Positions 1 through 13,222 of a stretch of DNA of 64,000 bases are shown here, in pieces (positions within the stretch are counted from its first letter, which is position 1; every line of letters starts with the position of its first letter). Position numbers and translations under genes: made by a program. The notes under the pieces were generated by a model. It saw nothing but the letters and a program-made list of their open reading frames with translations, did no database searches and was not told the DNA's origin. The DNA comes from Tubulanus polymorphus (taxonomy: Eukaryota > Nemertea > Palaeonemertea > Tubulaniformes > Tubulanidae): positions 24,706,001 through 24,770,000 of the forward strand of contig NC_134025.1 in the NCBI RefSeq assembly GCF_964204645.1. Direction: 5' to 3'.

Positions 1-2305
1 TTTCACGAATACAGTATCAACAAAATCTTCAGATAAAACTTTATCTTCGGATGAAAAAGTTACAACCAATGACACAAAATTATCAATTTTTTTGAGGCGC
101 CTTCCTAAAAGTGATGTATCTTTTTTAAACTGTAACTGTGTTCGATTGTTGCAGCGGAGGAAAATGAAATAAACACGATCAGAAAATAGAAATTGCCATC
201 TTTCTAACGATGCATGACTTTAATTTTTGCCTAATTTTTGAGGCAAAAGGGAGATGCACTACAATAGATCGCGCTAAAGGTTTTAGTTTGAAAAATGTTA
301 AAATCTGTCCAACAATGCGGGACTTCTGGGACCGCCTCAAAATGGCGCCTGGAAACTGGAAACCTCCCTATTGTTGCTTCAAAGCAGTCCTTCATCTAAT
401 ATCATTGCATTTTAATTTATATTGTTCATTCATCAATTTTGTAAAAAAATTTCAAATGAGAAATGAATTATATCGTATCATCATGTCAAAAAAGGAGTCC
501 ATGCTTCCACCAACGAACTTGGCGCTTGCGATTAAACCCGAGAAACTAATCACAGCGATGAAGATTAAGTCAAATGTAGAGCAATACAATGTAAAAAACC
601 TTCCTCGTGACATTTGCATCATTAGCATCATCTTTTTCATTCGGCTTAGTTACTTCGGATTTATTTGCTTTCAGATTAATGTCTTTTCCCTAAGAGTTAT
701 TATAATTTCTCCAAAGCATTCGCATCTGAACACTATCACGTATAAAACCATATAATTCGCAGATATCCAAGGCGAAACATTTCTCATTTGTTCAATTTCT
801 ATGCTGTCGTAAATATTGTATCTTGAAATTTGCATCAGTTTGATTATTCACTGAATGCAATGTCCATCATATCACGTGAAGTATAGTTTTGATTGTTTTA
901 ATGATGAAATGCGTATACCTACACTTTCAGGTGTATTTTCATTACGATTGCTAGATAGCAAATTGATAGCAGCTGGCCGGCGAAGGGCTTTTATTTTGCG
1001 ATAAATCTAGTAAAGTTTGATTGATAGGCGCTGGGCCTAATGGCATCGTAGAAAAAATATCCACCGAAGACCACCGAAAACGAAAGTACATGCTTCGTGG
1101 CAATATGGTCAGCGGCGTCCGTAATCGTCGAGGTTTCGATGGATTGTGGAGTTGTGCCGATGAAACGCTCGCCTGCACGGTGTGGTTTATAGAAATTATC
1201 AATCATTGACGGGTACTAATGACCACGCGACGCTGATTACTGTCATCGTTTTCCCTCTCGAGCCGCGAATAACAGCAGCCGTCCGTCGTCCACGTGAAAA
1301 ATGAGCTGAACATGGCAAAGACATTAACCAAATCTCACGAACCAAACTGATAAGCTTCATTCACATTTCGGCCAACAAAGCCGTCTGCAATTTGTACGAT
1401 TATACGGTAGGAAAAAATTCGCAATAAAATGCCTGCTTTTAAGAAAAACAATGAATCGATTCTATTTTGAATATAGGATATGAATATGTCACGAACTTGA
1501 TATTTGCTGCCTTGGTTGAATGCTGAAAAGGATAAATATTTTGTTCCTCGCTAGAGAAAACTATTTCAAAATGCGTCGTAACTGTTGTTGTTGTTGACAC
1601 GATGGAGCTATAGAACCTGCCCCTCGAAAATCCACGCCCAAATCAGTAGTTAGACATAAACAAGATGGAAGTAGGAAGAACAGTATTATGGAAGATAACA
1701 CATTGAATTCTGGGGAATGATCGCCGCGAAACTGAACATGATGGAGTTGTCTGCAGGTGACATGCGAACATCACCGCGTGTGATAAAATCAAGCGATTTC
1801 ATCTAAACTTTTATTCTATAACTAAGATAGTTGCTTTCATTCTTCACTGGTTATGATCCTGCAATGTTGACGAAAAGCTCAAACTAGCTACAATTCATAA
1901 GATTAACGCAGTAGAAATAAGCGATGAGCTAAGGCCATGGCACTGCGCACCTGTCCTCCCGGAATAAGAGGAATGAATACGTAATTGACAGCTTGATTGC
2001 TACGTCTACATGTATCCCAGTATTAATATCAAAAGACCAGCGTGTGTTCATAAACGCGAGCGTTTAGCTAAAAAGTCTGACACGACATGAAAATGACATT
2101 TGGAGGTAGATCTGCATTTGATATTGAAAGAAATTGCGTGTCTCTATGTCTGCGGTCAACATAAAAAAAACGACTTAACGAAAAGTTACTGGTTTGACTG
2201 GACGACTTAAAATCGTACTTTGAAACAGCACCATAAAAGGACATCAGAACTCATAAATCTCGAAATAATATCAGGATGTAAATAGTGTCCATATAACCGC
2301 TGTTA
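1..2305. other. Non-coding, no gene recognised
   Basis: No coding segment with recognisable homology is visible. The longest open frame, 181 codons at 210-755, has the composition of translated AT-rich DNA, with no domain and no convincing splice context. A short GTT-rich microsatellite lies near 1583-1600. I see nothing else I can name here. Confidence 0.5.
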
Positions 2306-2539
2306 AGGAGAGAATCCCACAATGATAATAAAAAGTCCGAAAATGAAACTTCGAGATAGTAGTTTATTTCAACGTTTCGACTATATCCTAATAGTCATCT
2401 TCAGGAATAATGAAGATGATTATTATTATTATCATTATTCCTGAAGATGACTATTAGGATATAGTCGAAACGTTGAAATAAACTACTATCTCGAAGTTTC
2501 ATTTTCGGACTTTTTATTATCATTGTGGGATTCTCTCCT
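2306..2539. mobile_element. Perfect foldback element, 108-bp arms
   Basis: Bases 2306-2413 and 2432-2539 are exact reverse complements by eye, separated by an 18-base ATT-rich loop. Each arm contains a block reading CTGAAGATGACTATTAGGAT then ATAGTCGAAACGTTG. Within it, GACTAT pairs with ATAGTC and is followed by GAAAC, so it looks like a hammerhead-ribozyme-type core (CTGANGA, stem, GAAA). Similar blocks are known from Penelope-like elements and retrozymes. The element could be a foldback transposon or two head-to-head retroelement ends. There is no open frame. Confidence 0.75.
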
Positions 2540-5500
2540 CATCGCGTCAACACGGATATAGTGTTCTACCAATCGTGAACCGCTGTTAAATCGAAATGGA
2601 ATTGAGTTGATGTTCTTGCGATTGAATGGATTTGAGATTTGTAAGCGATCGCTGTTTCTGGTTTTATCGTTGTTCTTACTGGGATCCCTAATCTTATGAT
2701 GGCGCCGATTTCTATTTGACAAAGGCATAAATCGAAATTCAACGCACAAAATCAACATTTGATACCGGATTTAGCGATTCTCAGCATTAGCTAATTAAAG
2801 ATCTCCGTGCTGTGTGGTGACGACGTTAGAAAATAATTATCCCTTCTTATCGAAAGAAGTGTTTGCTTTATTTGTTTTTTTTTTCGTGGGATTTTAACGC
2901 AAAAGTCTGGGAGGTGAACAAATTACGACTAAATAGATTGAAATTGTTCACTAGATTAAGGGTGGAGAAATGCTGAAAATTCTATTGATTCACGATTAAA
3001 GGCTCGAAAGATTAAGTGTTTTCGAATGATGCATTTCGAAACGACTGGTGCCTTTACTAACTGGGGATAAAGCTCAGTTGTACAATTGTTCATTGTGTTC
3101 CAAGCGGTGCCGCCAAAATGCATTTCCACATCAATCAATACGGTCAGAGAACTGATATGTCGTAAAAGAGAACTGATACGATGATAGATCTTCGCTGATT
3201 TACATTTGTTTCATCGGTGCCTTCACGCAATATAAAGGTGGAAATCTTATATTTATCTTATCGTCGGTAAGCATCAGTCGACAAACGAAATGACACCATA
3301 TATGTATGAATCGCTGGGAAATGAAGAGATGTGACTGTGCCTTGTAAACGGCTCCCTTGAGAAAGCAAACATTACCATTAAAGCGTTAACTCTTTGCATG
3401 CAACTTTGTTAAATTTTCAGATCTCAGAATTCTCTGATTTGTTCTTAACTACTTTCAGTACATGATAATAAAGCAATTATGAGGGCTTTATACTAACAGG
3501 GACATAGTAAAACTATATATTTTCTGTTTCAGAACAACCTATTCTATCTAAAAATCTATACTTTTCAAAAATTTTGCTGTCTGGGGTAAGATGAGGGACC
3601 CCAGAAGGCCCCACCCAGGGTGTGGTTGTACTAAATAAGCCTGTTTTTTTTACAGTAATTAACCAAGGAAAAAAAGAGATCAGAGAGAAACTGATTATAA
3701 TTCTCCATTTTATCCAAGCTAGGGCCGTTGTTGATCACTGGGAAAAGTTTTGGGGTCCTTGGGTCATTATGATGGTCAATATCTCAAGGTCAACGAAAGG
3801 TCAAAAAATCAAATTTTAAAAAATTATTTTTTAATTTCAGTCAATATGTCTTCTCTAGTATCCTCTATTGCTGAGTATCCTCTCATGAGCTGAAATAAAG
3901 TATTCCTCGAGGTGTCTCCGAATATTAGGGGGTCTTTGTGACCCCCTAAATTCCCAGAGGGGTCACCCTAAATTCCCAGAGGGGTCAAAATGACAGAAAA
4001 TCTACAAAAAGTCAGTGTAATTTGAATGACATACTTCACTGATGCGACTACGCCGGCCAAAAATAAACACTGATAAGAGTTAGAATGATACAGTGTATGT
4101 AGTGCTACTGTGAAAATCTATCTATGTCAGGTATGCGCCGTGTCTAAACGCTCTGTCATAGGCCTATGTGATGTATACACAGCTGGTGCTTGTATGGATA
4201 TAGGAACAGCTTCAGTGTGTTGCCAAGGCCTCCGCGTGATAACAGACATAACATGAAGTACAAAGCTCGATGTATATTCCATCTATAGGGCCATAGCAAC
4301 ACTACCCGTTATGTGATGTAACGTCACGCACATTTCAAAGGTTTGACGACCGTTACTTCCGGTCACCCCCAGCATGCATAGAGTTAAACCAATGACCGCA
4401 AATCAAGCATTTGTATTCATGGGTTCCGACAGGCAAGGTTCGTGAGACGTCTCAATCAACGGCTCCCGGTGAGGATCAAATAGAGCACTTGTTGTTGCCC
4501 GTGGGTCACGTTTTACGAATTAACTATACGGAAATTACCGATATTTGTGCTTTGTATGTCGTTCTAAATATAACTGTCATTTGCTATCCATGTACGATTG
4601 ACGATGATTTACTTCGCATATACGTCGAGCCATGGCATTCAGCAAAATCTTAGAACGAAATTTAATTTGGCAAATATAAGTGCAAATGATATAGATAGAA
4701 TTTTTAATGACGTTGCAAGTCCGAATTGATAGATTTGGGGAAGTATGTTAAATTGGGGTTTGAATATTTGATTTTATAGTTTGAAATTACACGTGTATAG
4801 AACGGAACTTTTTTTCTGTCAATATTTTTTGTAACTCAAAAAACATGTATATATTTGTATACTGTTTTTCTGCTGATTCTTTGTTCATTGACGATCATGT
4901 CATTTGATCAGGGTGAATAATAAAACCTAAGCTTGGTATCAGAACGAAAAACGAAAATCTGTCAGGTTGTGAGATAGTTTCGATGGTGATAAGCTAAATT
5001 GAAATAATGCAAATATTTCACTTAAAAAATGATGATTAAAAATGTATTGTTTTACTCACAAACATATACACATAAACCAACATGCGCTGCTCCATGGACA
5101 TCTATATATGAAGCTTAAAGCAGGAAGTTTTCACCAAATCCTCATTCGGAGTAATTGCATTGTCCGTTTCACCTCAAAACCACTTATCACAATGATTTGT
5201 CGACATGCAAAATCGATTTCAACGAGTTTGAGAAAATCGCTCGAGTAACCGACTCAAGAGCACTTCATCACTCGTTATTCATAAAGTCCTCAATTAGACA
5301 TGAAAAAGGATTTATGTATTAGAATATGTGGTTAATAACAAAAATAAGCCAATAGACTTGTCATTTGGGGTGTTCCCATAAAAATTGCTACACAGCTTCA
5401 CAGTCTTGACTAACCAACTCACTTAAATTCATGCTCTGATACCACCGAGATTCCGCCAGAGAAAAGAAAAACATCAATTTTCTACGAGCGCGGGACAAGT

Positions 5501-7585
5501 GCCCATTTCTTTATATCATATAAAAATCGAAGATTTGTGCGGGAGCATTATATTTTTGATTGCTCGACGCGCTATGCGTACTGCAACGTATTTCTCATGA
5601 AGCATTGCTGAATTGCGATGGCTAATTTGGTCAATCTACTACGACCAATATTTGAGAGCTTTGTCGAAAACTAAAGTAGCATCAGTAATCACATCTCACG
5701 ACAGATGACGTATTCTCGCGTACGAGTATTCTCGGTGTCTTACTTACGGACAAGCATTCTTCGAGTCCAAGCCATTCGAGTCTTTTAGTGGGTAGTATTT
5801 TTATTTCCTAGTGAATGATAGATGCGGGCTATACATTACGTTAGGTAATGAAGTTTTCACAAGGTCATCATATTCTACCTTTGAGATTTCTAATAACCCA
5901 CACACCAAGGAATAACGCGCACATGCCAGACTTCTACTGTGAAATGCGAGAGTTTATAATCAAGAGGAATCAATTCTTTGTTGGTTATGACGAGAAAGAC
6001 TCGCAAAAAATGAAAGCAATACGACAGCCTAGGTCGAAGTCGGTAATTCACTGAAGCCTTAGCTATTTCCTTTCTGTGAAAATGGCAAGGACGTTCTTAA
6101 TAAGAGACATTGGCCTAAGGCAGATGCTCAGAAATATACTTCTCTGAAAAAGATATATCATCTTTATTTCATTGAAAAGATGTGTATCCATTTGAAACTG
6201 GCGATTTACAGTGATTATCTTTTTGTTTCAAATCAATGCAGAAATATAGAGGCACGAAGACGTAAGCGTATATCAATAGACAAATCAATCTATTTTTCAA
6301 ATGGGCCTTCAGAATTTACCCGATTCAGGACATTTCAGTGATCCTTCACCGCATCGGTTGTCTGACGGCGTGCTATCAAGTTATGGACCATTAATAAAGA
6401 TGACTTTGACAGATTAATGCAGTGTAATCCTATTTATGCGGTAAGTCAATACTGATCACGGTGATAAGAGGAGATGTTACTCGCCGAATTGAAACAACTT
6501 TACGTGATGATCAAATAATTGTACTGGACATCGATCTGAAGACTTGGCTAAACATGACAGATACAAAGTATGTAAATCGACATTTCTGCTTGCGGTGCAT
6601 TACGCCAGTACGATTCCGTATAGTAGGCCTAGGCGTTTATTTTCTTGTGAATAGCGATATGAATAATATATCTCAATCTCTATTTGACGATTGGCAGACT
6701 TATGGCAGATTTTATGGTAGACTACCGCTTGTGTTAAATACGCGAACAGCAATATTCACATAATATTGAAATAAATCATACTTCATTATGCTTGTGGAAA
6801 ATGAAATAATTCCTTATTCTACAATTTCTAAAATCTTGTTTTAGTTCATTACGATTCATAAAAGCGAGCTTTGGGAGGCTGCGTTAGAAAAAGTTGAATA
6901 TGGGAAAAAAATGGAGAATAGATATCAATTATCTTCATTGAATAAATCCAGACCTATCAGAAATTCATTTCGGACACTCCTTTAGCCTCATTAAATAAAT
7001 GTTGTGGAACGCCATTTTGGATATTCATTTCATATCGTGTTCACAGGCAGGTAGGTTTCTGGTGTGATTTTTGATGGGGTTTCCTTTACAAATCACGTAA
7101 TTGGTTTTCGCGGAATATCGTGCGTAAAATTAAACCAAAAGCCCAAAGGGCAACCACTGACGACCAGGACGATGCCTAAAGCACTCTATCGAAAAAAAAA
7201 TTGGCAAAAAAGTTTGAAGATCAACTGTCCCACTTTATGCAAAACGCGTAAACTTGGAGTAGTTTAAGATTTTAAATGCATCTAATTGGGTGAAATATTG
7301 AACAGTTCCTTTACATTTGCCGTTTCGGTAAATAACAATTCTCGTAAGATTTATAGTAATGCGAAAGAGAACTTTTTTCTTTTTACTCTATAGGTAACGA
7401 ACGCGTTGTATCGTAAGATTGCGCTGGTATAAACGTCATAATGAACTATTCTCCCTAGCCTTCGAATCGGTTATTTTTCCACAAGATTTTTAAGGTGCAA
7501 AAAGGGGGAAAATTCTGTAACTGTGTATTTACAGAACGGAACGAAACACTGGACTGTATATAAGTTAAAACCACCAACCGCCAAT
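2540..7585. other. Non-coding, small repeats only
   Basis: No gene is supported. Near 3930-3990 there is a GGGGGTC...GACCCCC hairpin followed by a partial tandem duplication around CCCTAAATTCCCAGAGGGGTCA. Scattered 60-100 codon frames, such as 4411-4653 and 6461-6763, lack domains and do not chain through compatible splice sites. The stretch is otherwise unremarkable AT-rich sequence. Confidence 0.4.
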
Positions 7586-7680
7586 TTATTTATTTACTCC
7601 AGAAATAAATTACGACAATGTGTACAATCAACATATAGAAAATGTCGTAATATAAAACAACAAAGAATTGACACATGAAA
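7586..7680 (-). mobile_element. Retroelement 3' tail fragment
   Basis: The segment around 7586-7680 shares its order of blocks (TTATTTAT, AGAAATAAATT, AATGTGTACAATC, then a TGTTGTAG- or TGTCGTAA-like block and ATAAAA) with 34150-34250. There the same tail follows a decayed reverse-transcriptase frame on the minus strand. This is therefore probably the 3' terminus of another copy of that CR1/Jockey-like family, also in minus orientation. No coding part remains. Confidence 0.45.
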
Positions 7681-10600
7681 TAATGATGATAATTTATTTT
7701 CTTGACATAGTGCAATATCTACAGAGTAATCTCCGCGCTTTACATAAGACTAGAAAATAGAAATTAAAAATGCAATCACGGTGAAATATGTAGTTGATTA
7801 AAACTTCTCATCCGATACGTAACAATAGCGATACACTGACTTATCATACTTTCAAGCTATCATCTGATTTTCGTATACGGTCCCTGTTCCGTTCCGTTTC
7901 GGTAATTATACAGTAAGCCTTTTAAATGTACCTTTCGTTCGCAATACCCCATGACTCGTATTCTCAGGTATCTGCAAGCTATCATCTTTTAAAATCGTCA
8001 GCTGAAAATAAACAATCATCCGTCATCGGCGGATAGATCGGTGGGATTGATGAATATCCCGGTATAGAAAATGAACAGCACCCGATATAAAAAGTCGTTA
8101 CGAGATCGCTGAGGCAGAAATGAAAATATGAAGCTATGGCATATGCTTCGCCCTGATGACAGTTAATTTGAAGCTAGTAATGTGAAGCATCTAATGGATT
8201 TTTCGGCAGAGTTTTAGAAATCAAAAATCAGCTCAACCGTGACGTATAAGCGGTGTGAAACCAATATTCACCGCGTGGTCACTACATCCGTATTTTCATG
8301 AAGACTCTCAGAGAAAGCAATAATTAGTCATTTTGATGGCGTCGTAGCAAAAGCACCCTGGGGCTGACTGATACCGGAGAGTCTGATGAGATGGAAGCGT
8401 AAATTAATTACTGCATCACTTTTTCCGCACAGCTGCGACCGATGAACCAAAACAAGTAATAAAAATAAGCAACGAAGTCTCGGATTATTTCGTCAGAGGA
8501 AAAAAGAGATAATCGTCGAATAGAAAACAAAGGTTCAAAATAGAAACGATGATGAGAAAGAGCTTTGTGCCGGGATTATAATCTCGAAATGCATTGATTA
8601 ACCGGAAACGAATCTCTTTCAAATATAATTTCGAAAAAAATCATTCGTTATTGTTAGAATATCAATCTAAATCGTATGTACGCTTTATGTTAAGTCTGTG
8701 TTATATTTTCGGAAATGGGCCCTCGTCGTTATGTCGGGGAAACTGAATTTGAACCCTTGGACTCCCGTGTTATACAAGTCTACGTGATCTATTGTCATTG
8801 ATGCCGTCGTCGACGATCAGAGATGTTTTTCTGCGCTGACCAGGATTGTCGGGAGAGACTTTCACAAAAGAAAGTTTTGTGTTACACTTAATTCCTGACG
8901 GAAATCCGATAGGTGAGCGATATTGACATTTCCATGTCAAGCAGTTTTCGTCTGCTAATATCAAGTAAATTAGTGGCGTTAATTATGCAAATAAAGTCCT
9001 CGCATTTTGCCTGAGAGATACAATGCACACGTGGAATTCATCGCGCGGGCAAAATAATAGGATTTTCAATGATTGATAATAAATTCTCGACGTAATATAT
9101 GAAAAAGCAAGTTGCGTGCCGTAGGACGAGAGAATTAATAGAACGATAATCAAGTTACCAGACCTTATTTTCAATTCGTATGTCGGGTTTTCTACGTGTT
9201 GATTGCTTTCGAGAAAGTATAAGCGCGGCTGCTTTGTTAAAAACGAATGTCGCTGTAGAAAACATTGGAGAAGAACACGGAATGAACGCGATCGGATAAA
9301 ATGACTGATCTGCTGATCTGCTTCAAGAGGAACTTAAACACTGATTACAGCCAGAAACTAAAGATTGGTGGTATATAATACAAATCTCGGTTTGATATCA
9401 TTTGAAAATTGAATCTCCGTAATCAAATTATGATGCCTCAGAGAACATCCGGTTAACGTATGCTGCGCGTGGGTTTCATATTCGGATGTGAAAAGAACTG
9501 AATAGTTTTCTTTAAAAAAGGATCGTCGTTGCGTTTCCGAAATCACCCGGGGGTGTTTACCTATCTTTTTGCCCAGAACTGTAGAATAAAATGTCAGATT
9601 TGATTCTGACAGTGATCAATCAGAAAATGAACGCTTCGGTGCTTCGTTTTCAATCAACTCAATAATGAAGGAGGGTCGGTTGCCTGAGACAGCCACCCTG
9701 CCAAGTTCCACCATTAGAGTCTTATCATCAGAAACATATTGGCTAATAAGATCATTTTATCTCTTCCCGGATAAAAAATAGTATCTGTACCGCCTACTAC
9801 GCTCATATTCTCAGCACTTAATGTATCGAGATTCTGTCACTTGCAGAGTCTACACTACGAAATCTAGTTGTTCTCTGAGAAATGGCCAGAAACAGCCGAG
9901 TCGTCTATACTTTGATGATGGAGCTCATGTTTCGTCTTCTCGAATCAAAAGTCGCATGTAAACACGGTTATCCGTTCATATCAAATTACAAGATTGACAA
10001 ATTAATCGACCAGTGTTCAGAAATGTATCAAGCAAAGGGTACTTGACCGGTTTGCCACACAATGCGTATGGAAACATGAGGTTTTTAATGCCCCGGATCA
10101 TGATTTCTGCTTTTTTAGTTGACCACCCATAGACATTCGATTCAAGCAATAATGACATGATTTCTATTAGAGTAACGCTCGAACGAGGTGTGTAGAAGAA
10201 AAACGTATACTGTTGCTTAAGATAAGACAGTATACGAATGAAGAGTTAAATCGTAATCACGCGTGGACATCGGATAAAAGTTGAACGAAACGCATAAATA
10301 TTACGCGAAATTGAAGCAACACCAGACTTCATGGTGATGACATCCTATCAATTGTATTGCTTGATAAACATAGGGAAATACAACAGACCCGAAACAAATA
10401 AAACGAAGGACAAGGCGAGGAGACAAATGAAAATGAAAAATAAAATGAACCCCGGTATCTACTTATGATCGTATTATTTATGAGATTTATATCAAAGTAT
10501 AAAGATTCAGATCACGCGAACCCCCAGCATCGAATAAGGTTATTCTGCAACGAAATGTGTAAACAAAAGGCACATGGACATACGAAGGAATACGTGACGA

Positions 10601-12351
10601 CAAGATTTCTTCTGCGACCGGCTTAAAAAGGTTCCATTTTCACCAGCTGTCAGAATGCTATTATAGAATCAATTATAGAACCTGCAATGTCGTTACGTCA
10701 ATACGTGTTTAAAGAGATGGGAGAAAATAACGCGGATTTATGCGTCAGCTAGCTTAAAGTATATGTCATCTATTGACAGAATGAAGATTTATAGCTTGTC
10801 AATCTTTAGAGAAGAAATTGCATGAGCTACGTCGTACTAAAATGATGAACAATCTTTATCGCCTTTTAAGAGTCAATCGAAGACTAAGCGCGTGTTTTGG
10901 AGCGTTTGAAAAGAAAATGAAATGAAAAGAAAAAACATTAAAAACCCTTAAAACCTTTTATTTAGGCAAGCATCAAATCTTTGTGCCAATAATCAACTAA
11001 GCTTGTTCCAGTTCCGGTTGTTAGGCTTACGGGAAAAAAATTGAAAATAAAAAAAATGAAAATCAACATGTGCATATTACAGAGAGAATACAAAAGCTCC
11101 GACTTTTTGAGGCAGTTATCGTCGAATACTTAGAAAGCCAAGTAAGCGCTTTTTCATGTCCAGTCTTCAGGTAATTGCCACCTAAGACTGACTCAAATGC
11201 CAAACGACATCTTCACCGACGACGTATACAGTGTAACTGACGACTGATGGATGATATCTAAATAGTATCGGTTGATATGAAAGCATAACAGTGATAGCAA
11301 ACACGAAATTTCTTTTAAAGAAACTCGACGCGAAAGAGATCAAACGTCAATGACGTCTTAGCACACTGAACTGCACAGACATTACAGCGGGTCCTTTTAG
11401 ACAGCCAGCTTCTCATTTAAAAGTTGATAACAGTTGTTCTTACAGCCGTTTCTTTGATTGTCTCTGTATATTACGCCAAAATAATCATTTTCTGGTCTTC
11501 GCAATGAATAATTTGCAATTCCTTGCCAACCCGTCCCAGAACGTGTACGTTTTGAAGAACTGAATGTTGCGAATGGATTCTACAACCGCAAGTCAATATC
11601 CCTTGAATAATCAGCACGTCTGATACTGCCGCGGCTGCCGCGTGACGCTTGATGATGCGATGCTTATTCGACAAAAATGAAACGGTCGCTTGATAAATAT
11701 CGAGTTGGAAACCTATACGCTACGCACATAATTCTTGTTGTAACGAAGTTCACTGGCTTGTCGGGCAAATTCTGCGATTCACCATGAAAATTGTCATGTT
11801 TCTAGATGATTGATTGTAAGCCGTCTCCGTTTACGTAATTAATCTTATTGGAATTTAGAACGCGCGCAAACGCCTGGATCAATTCTTATTGTCAGTTATG
11901 GTTCCCACCTTAGTCTTCAATTCCGTTTTTACGAATTTTCTTAGAGATTGGAATGTGGTGATAATACTTTTTAATACACTACGAAAATATCCAAGCATGA
12001 GGATGATTGTGGATTTTAAGCCGCCGCTTGGAGACATGATTTATCGGTATTCCGCTGATTAAATGATTTTTACAAAACTTACTTTTGTGAAAGGCCCACA
12101 CGTACATGGTATATTCAAAAATATGAGCGCCGTAGACGCAAAGTCCTCAAGGGAATCTTTGGGCCCCAAGAAAGTTCTGAAAAAGTGGATCATTTTCTGA
12201 GCATTGATTCTAGAACAAAATAACCGGAAATAATTTGCCACTGTGTAACTTTCTTACGCCTGGTTGAGAAATCATTTTGGAAAAAAATAGAGGGCCCGGG
12301 TCGCTTTGGATCCGCCACTGTGTTCATTGAGTTCACCTGCCAAAAGCAATA
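7681..12351. other. Non-coding, one weak candidate region
   Basis: No gene is supported. The only segment that drew attention is 8770-9174 on the minus strand. A 63-codon frame there begins with a signal-peptide-like hydrophobic run, and a 62-codon frame with cysteines follows. The two do not join in phase through any good donor. The remainder is AT-rich with no domain, RNA gene or large repeat that I can see. Confidence 0.4.
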
Positions 12352-13222
12352 CGGAAGGCAATAGCCACCAAAACATGGTTATATGTCATTCGATAATAAA
12401 AAGGTTTAAATAGATGATGAAAACATACAAAAAGATAGTGAAAACATAAGAAAGGGTGATGAAAACATGAAAAACTGTCAAAAGGTGATAAAAAGTCAAT
12501 TGATGGTATTTAATCATATTTTCATATTTTATCACCTTTTCATCTTTTACCACCTTTTCATTATCTTTCGACGGTTGCCAATAGCAACCATTCGATGATA
12601 CTACTAACGTATTCATGAATTGTCCAAATTTTACAAATATGTGATACATAAAATTCTCACAGTCTAATAAAAGTTAGTAAGTCATCACAATAATGTTGAC
12701 GCAAAGATTTTTTTAAGGAAAATTAACATTTCCTTACCAACGTTAAAGGTACTCCGAGAAGTCATGAATGGGAACAAAAATGCCTCAGAATCCAGGCATT
12801 CTTGATAAATTTACAAAAAATGATCAAAATTCATAAGGAAATAATGTATATGTAAAAAAAGGGATTCGAACAAGATAAGTAGGCCCTATATTCAATTTGC
12901 TTGGGATTCAAAGATTATAGCGCGACAACGCAGTGCGGAGTAGAGACATTGGAAACCGCAACTCATCTACTGTTTACTAGAAATAGATTGATTGATAGCC
13001 TCTATATGCACAGATGGCGTTAGTAGTATCATCGAATGGTTGCTATTGGCAACCGTGGAAAGGTGGTAAAAGATTAAAATATGATAAAATATGAAAATAT
13101 GATAAAATACCATCAATTGACTTTTTATCACCTTTAGACAGTGTTTCATGTTTTCATCACCTATTTAAACCTTTTTATTATCGAATGACATATAACCATG
13201 TTTTGGTGGTATTCGCCTTCCA
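12352..13222. mobile_element. Terminal-inverted-repeat element, non-autonomous
   Basis: The left arm, about 12352-12609, runs from GGAAGGCAATAGCCACC to ATACTACTAACG. The right arm, about 13018-13222, is its imperfect reverse complement, from CGTTAGTAGTATCATC to GTGGTATTCGCCTTCC. The left arm holds an extra stretch of degenerate GATGAAAACAT/GGTGATAAAA repeats that is shorter on the right, so one side has lost or gained copies. The roughly 400-base interior encodes no transposase. I could not identify a clear target-site duplication. It is best described as a long-TIR MITE or foldback element. Confidence 0.7.

Noticed and set aside
210-755. 181-codon open frame on the plus strand
   Set aside because: No domain, signal or sensible splice context. 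Composition (Ile, Phe, Lys, Ser rich) is that of translated AT-rich non-coding DNA.
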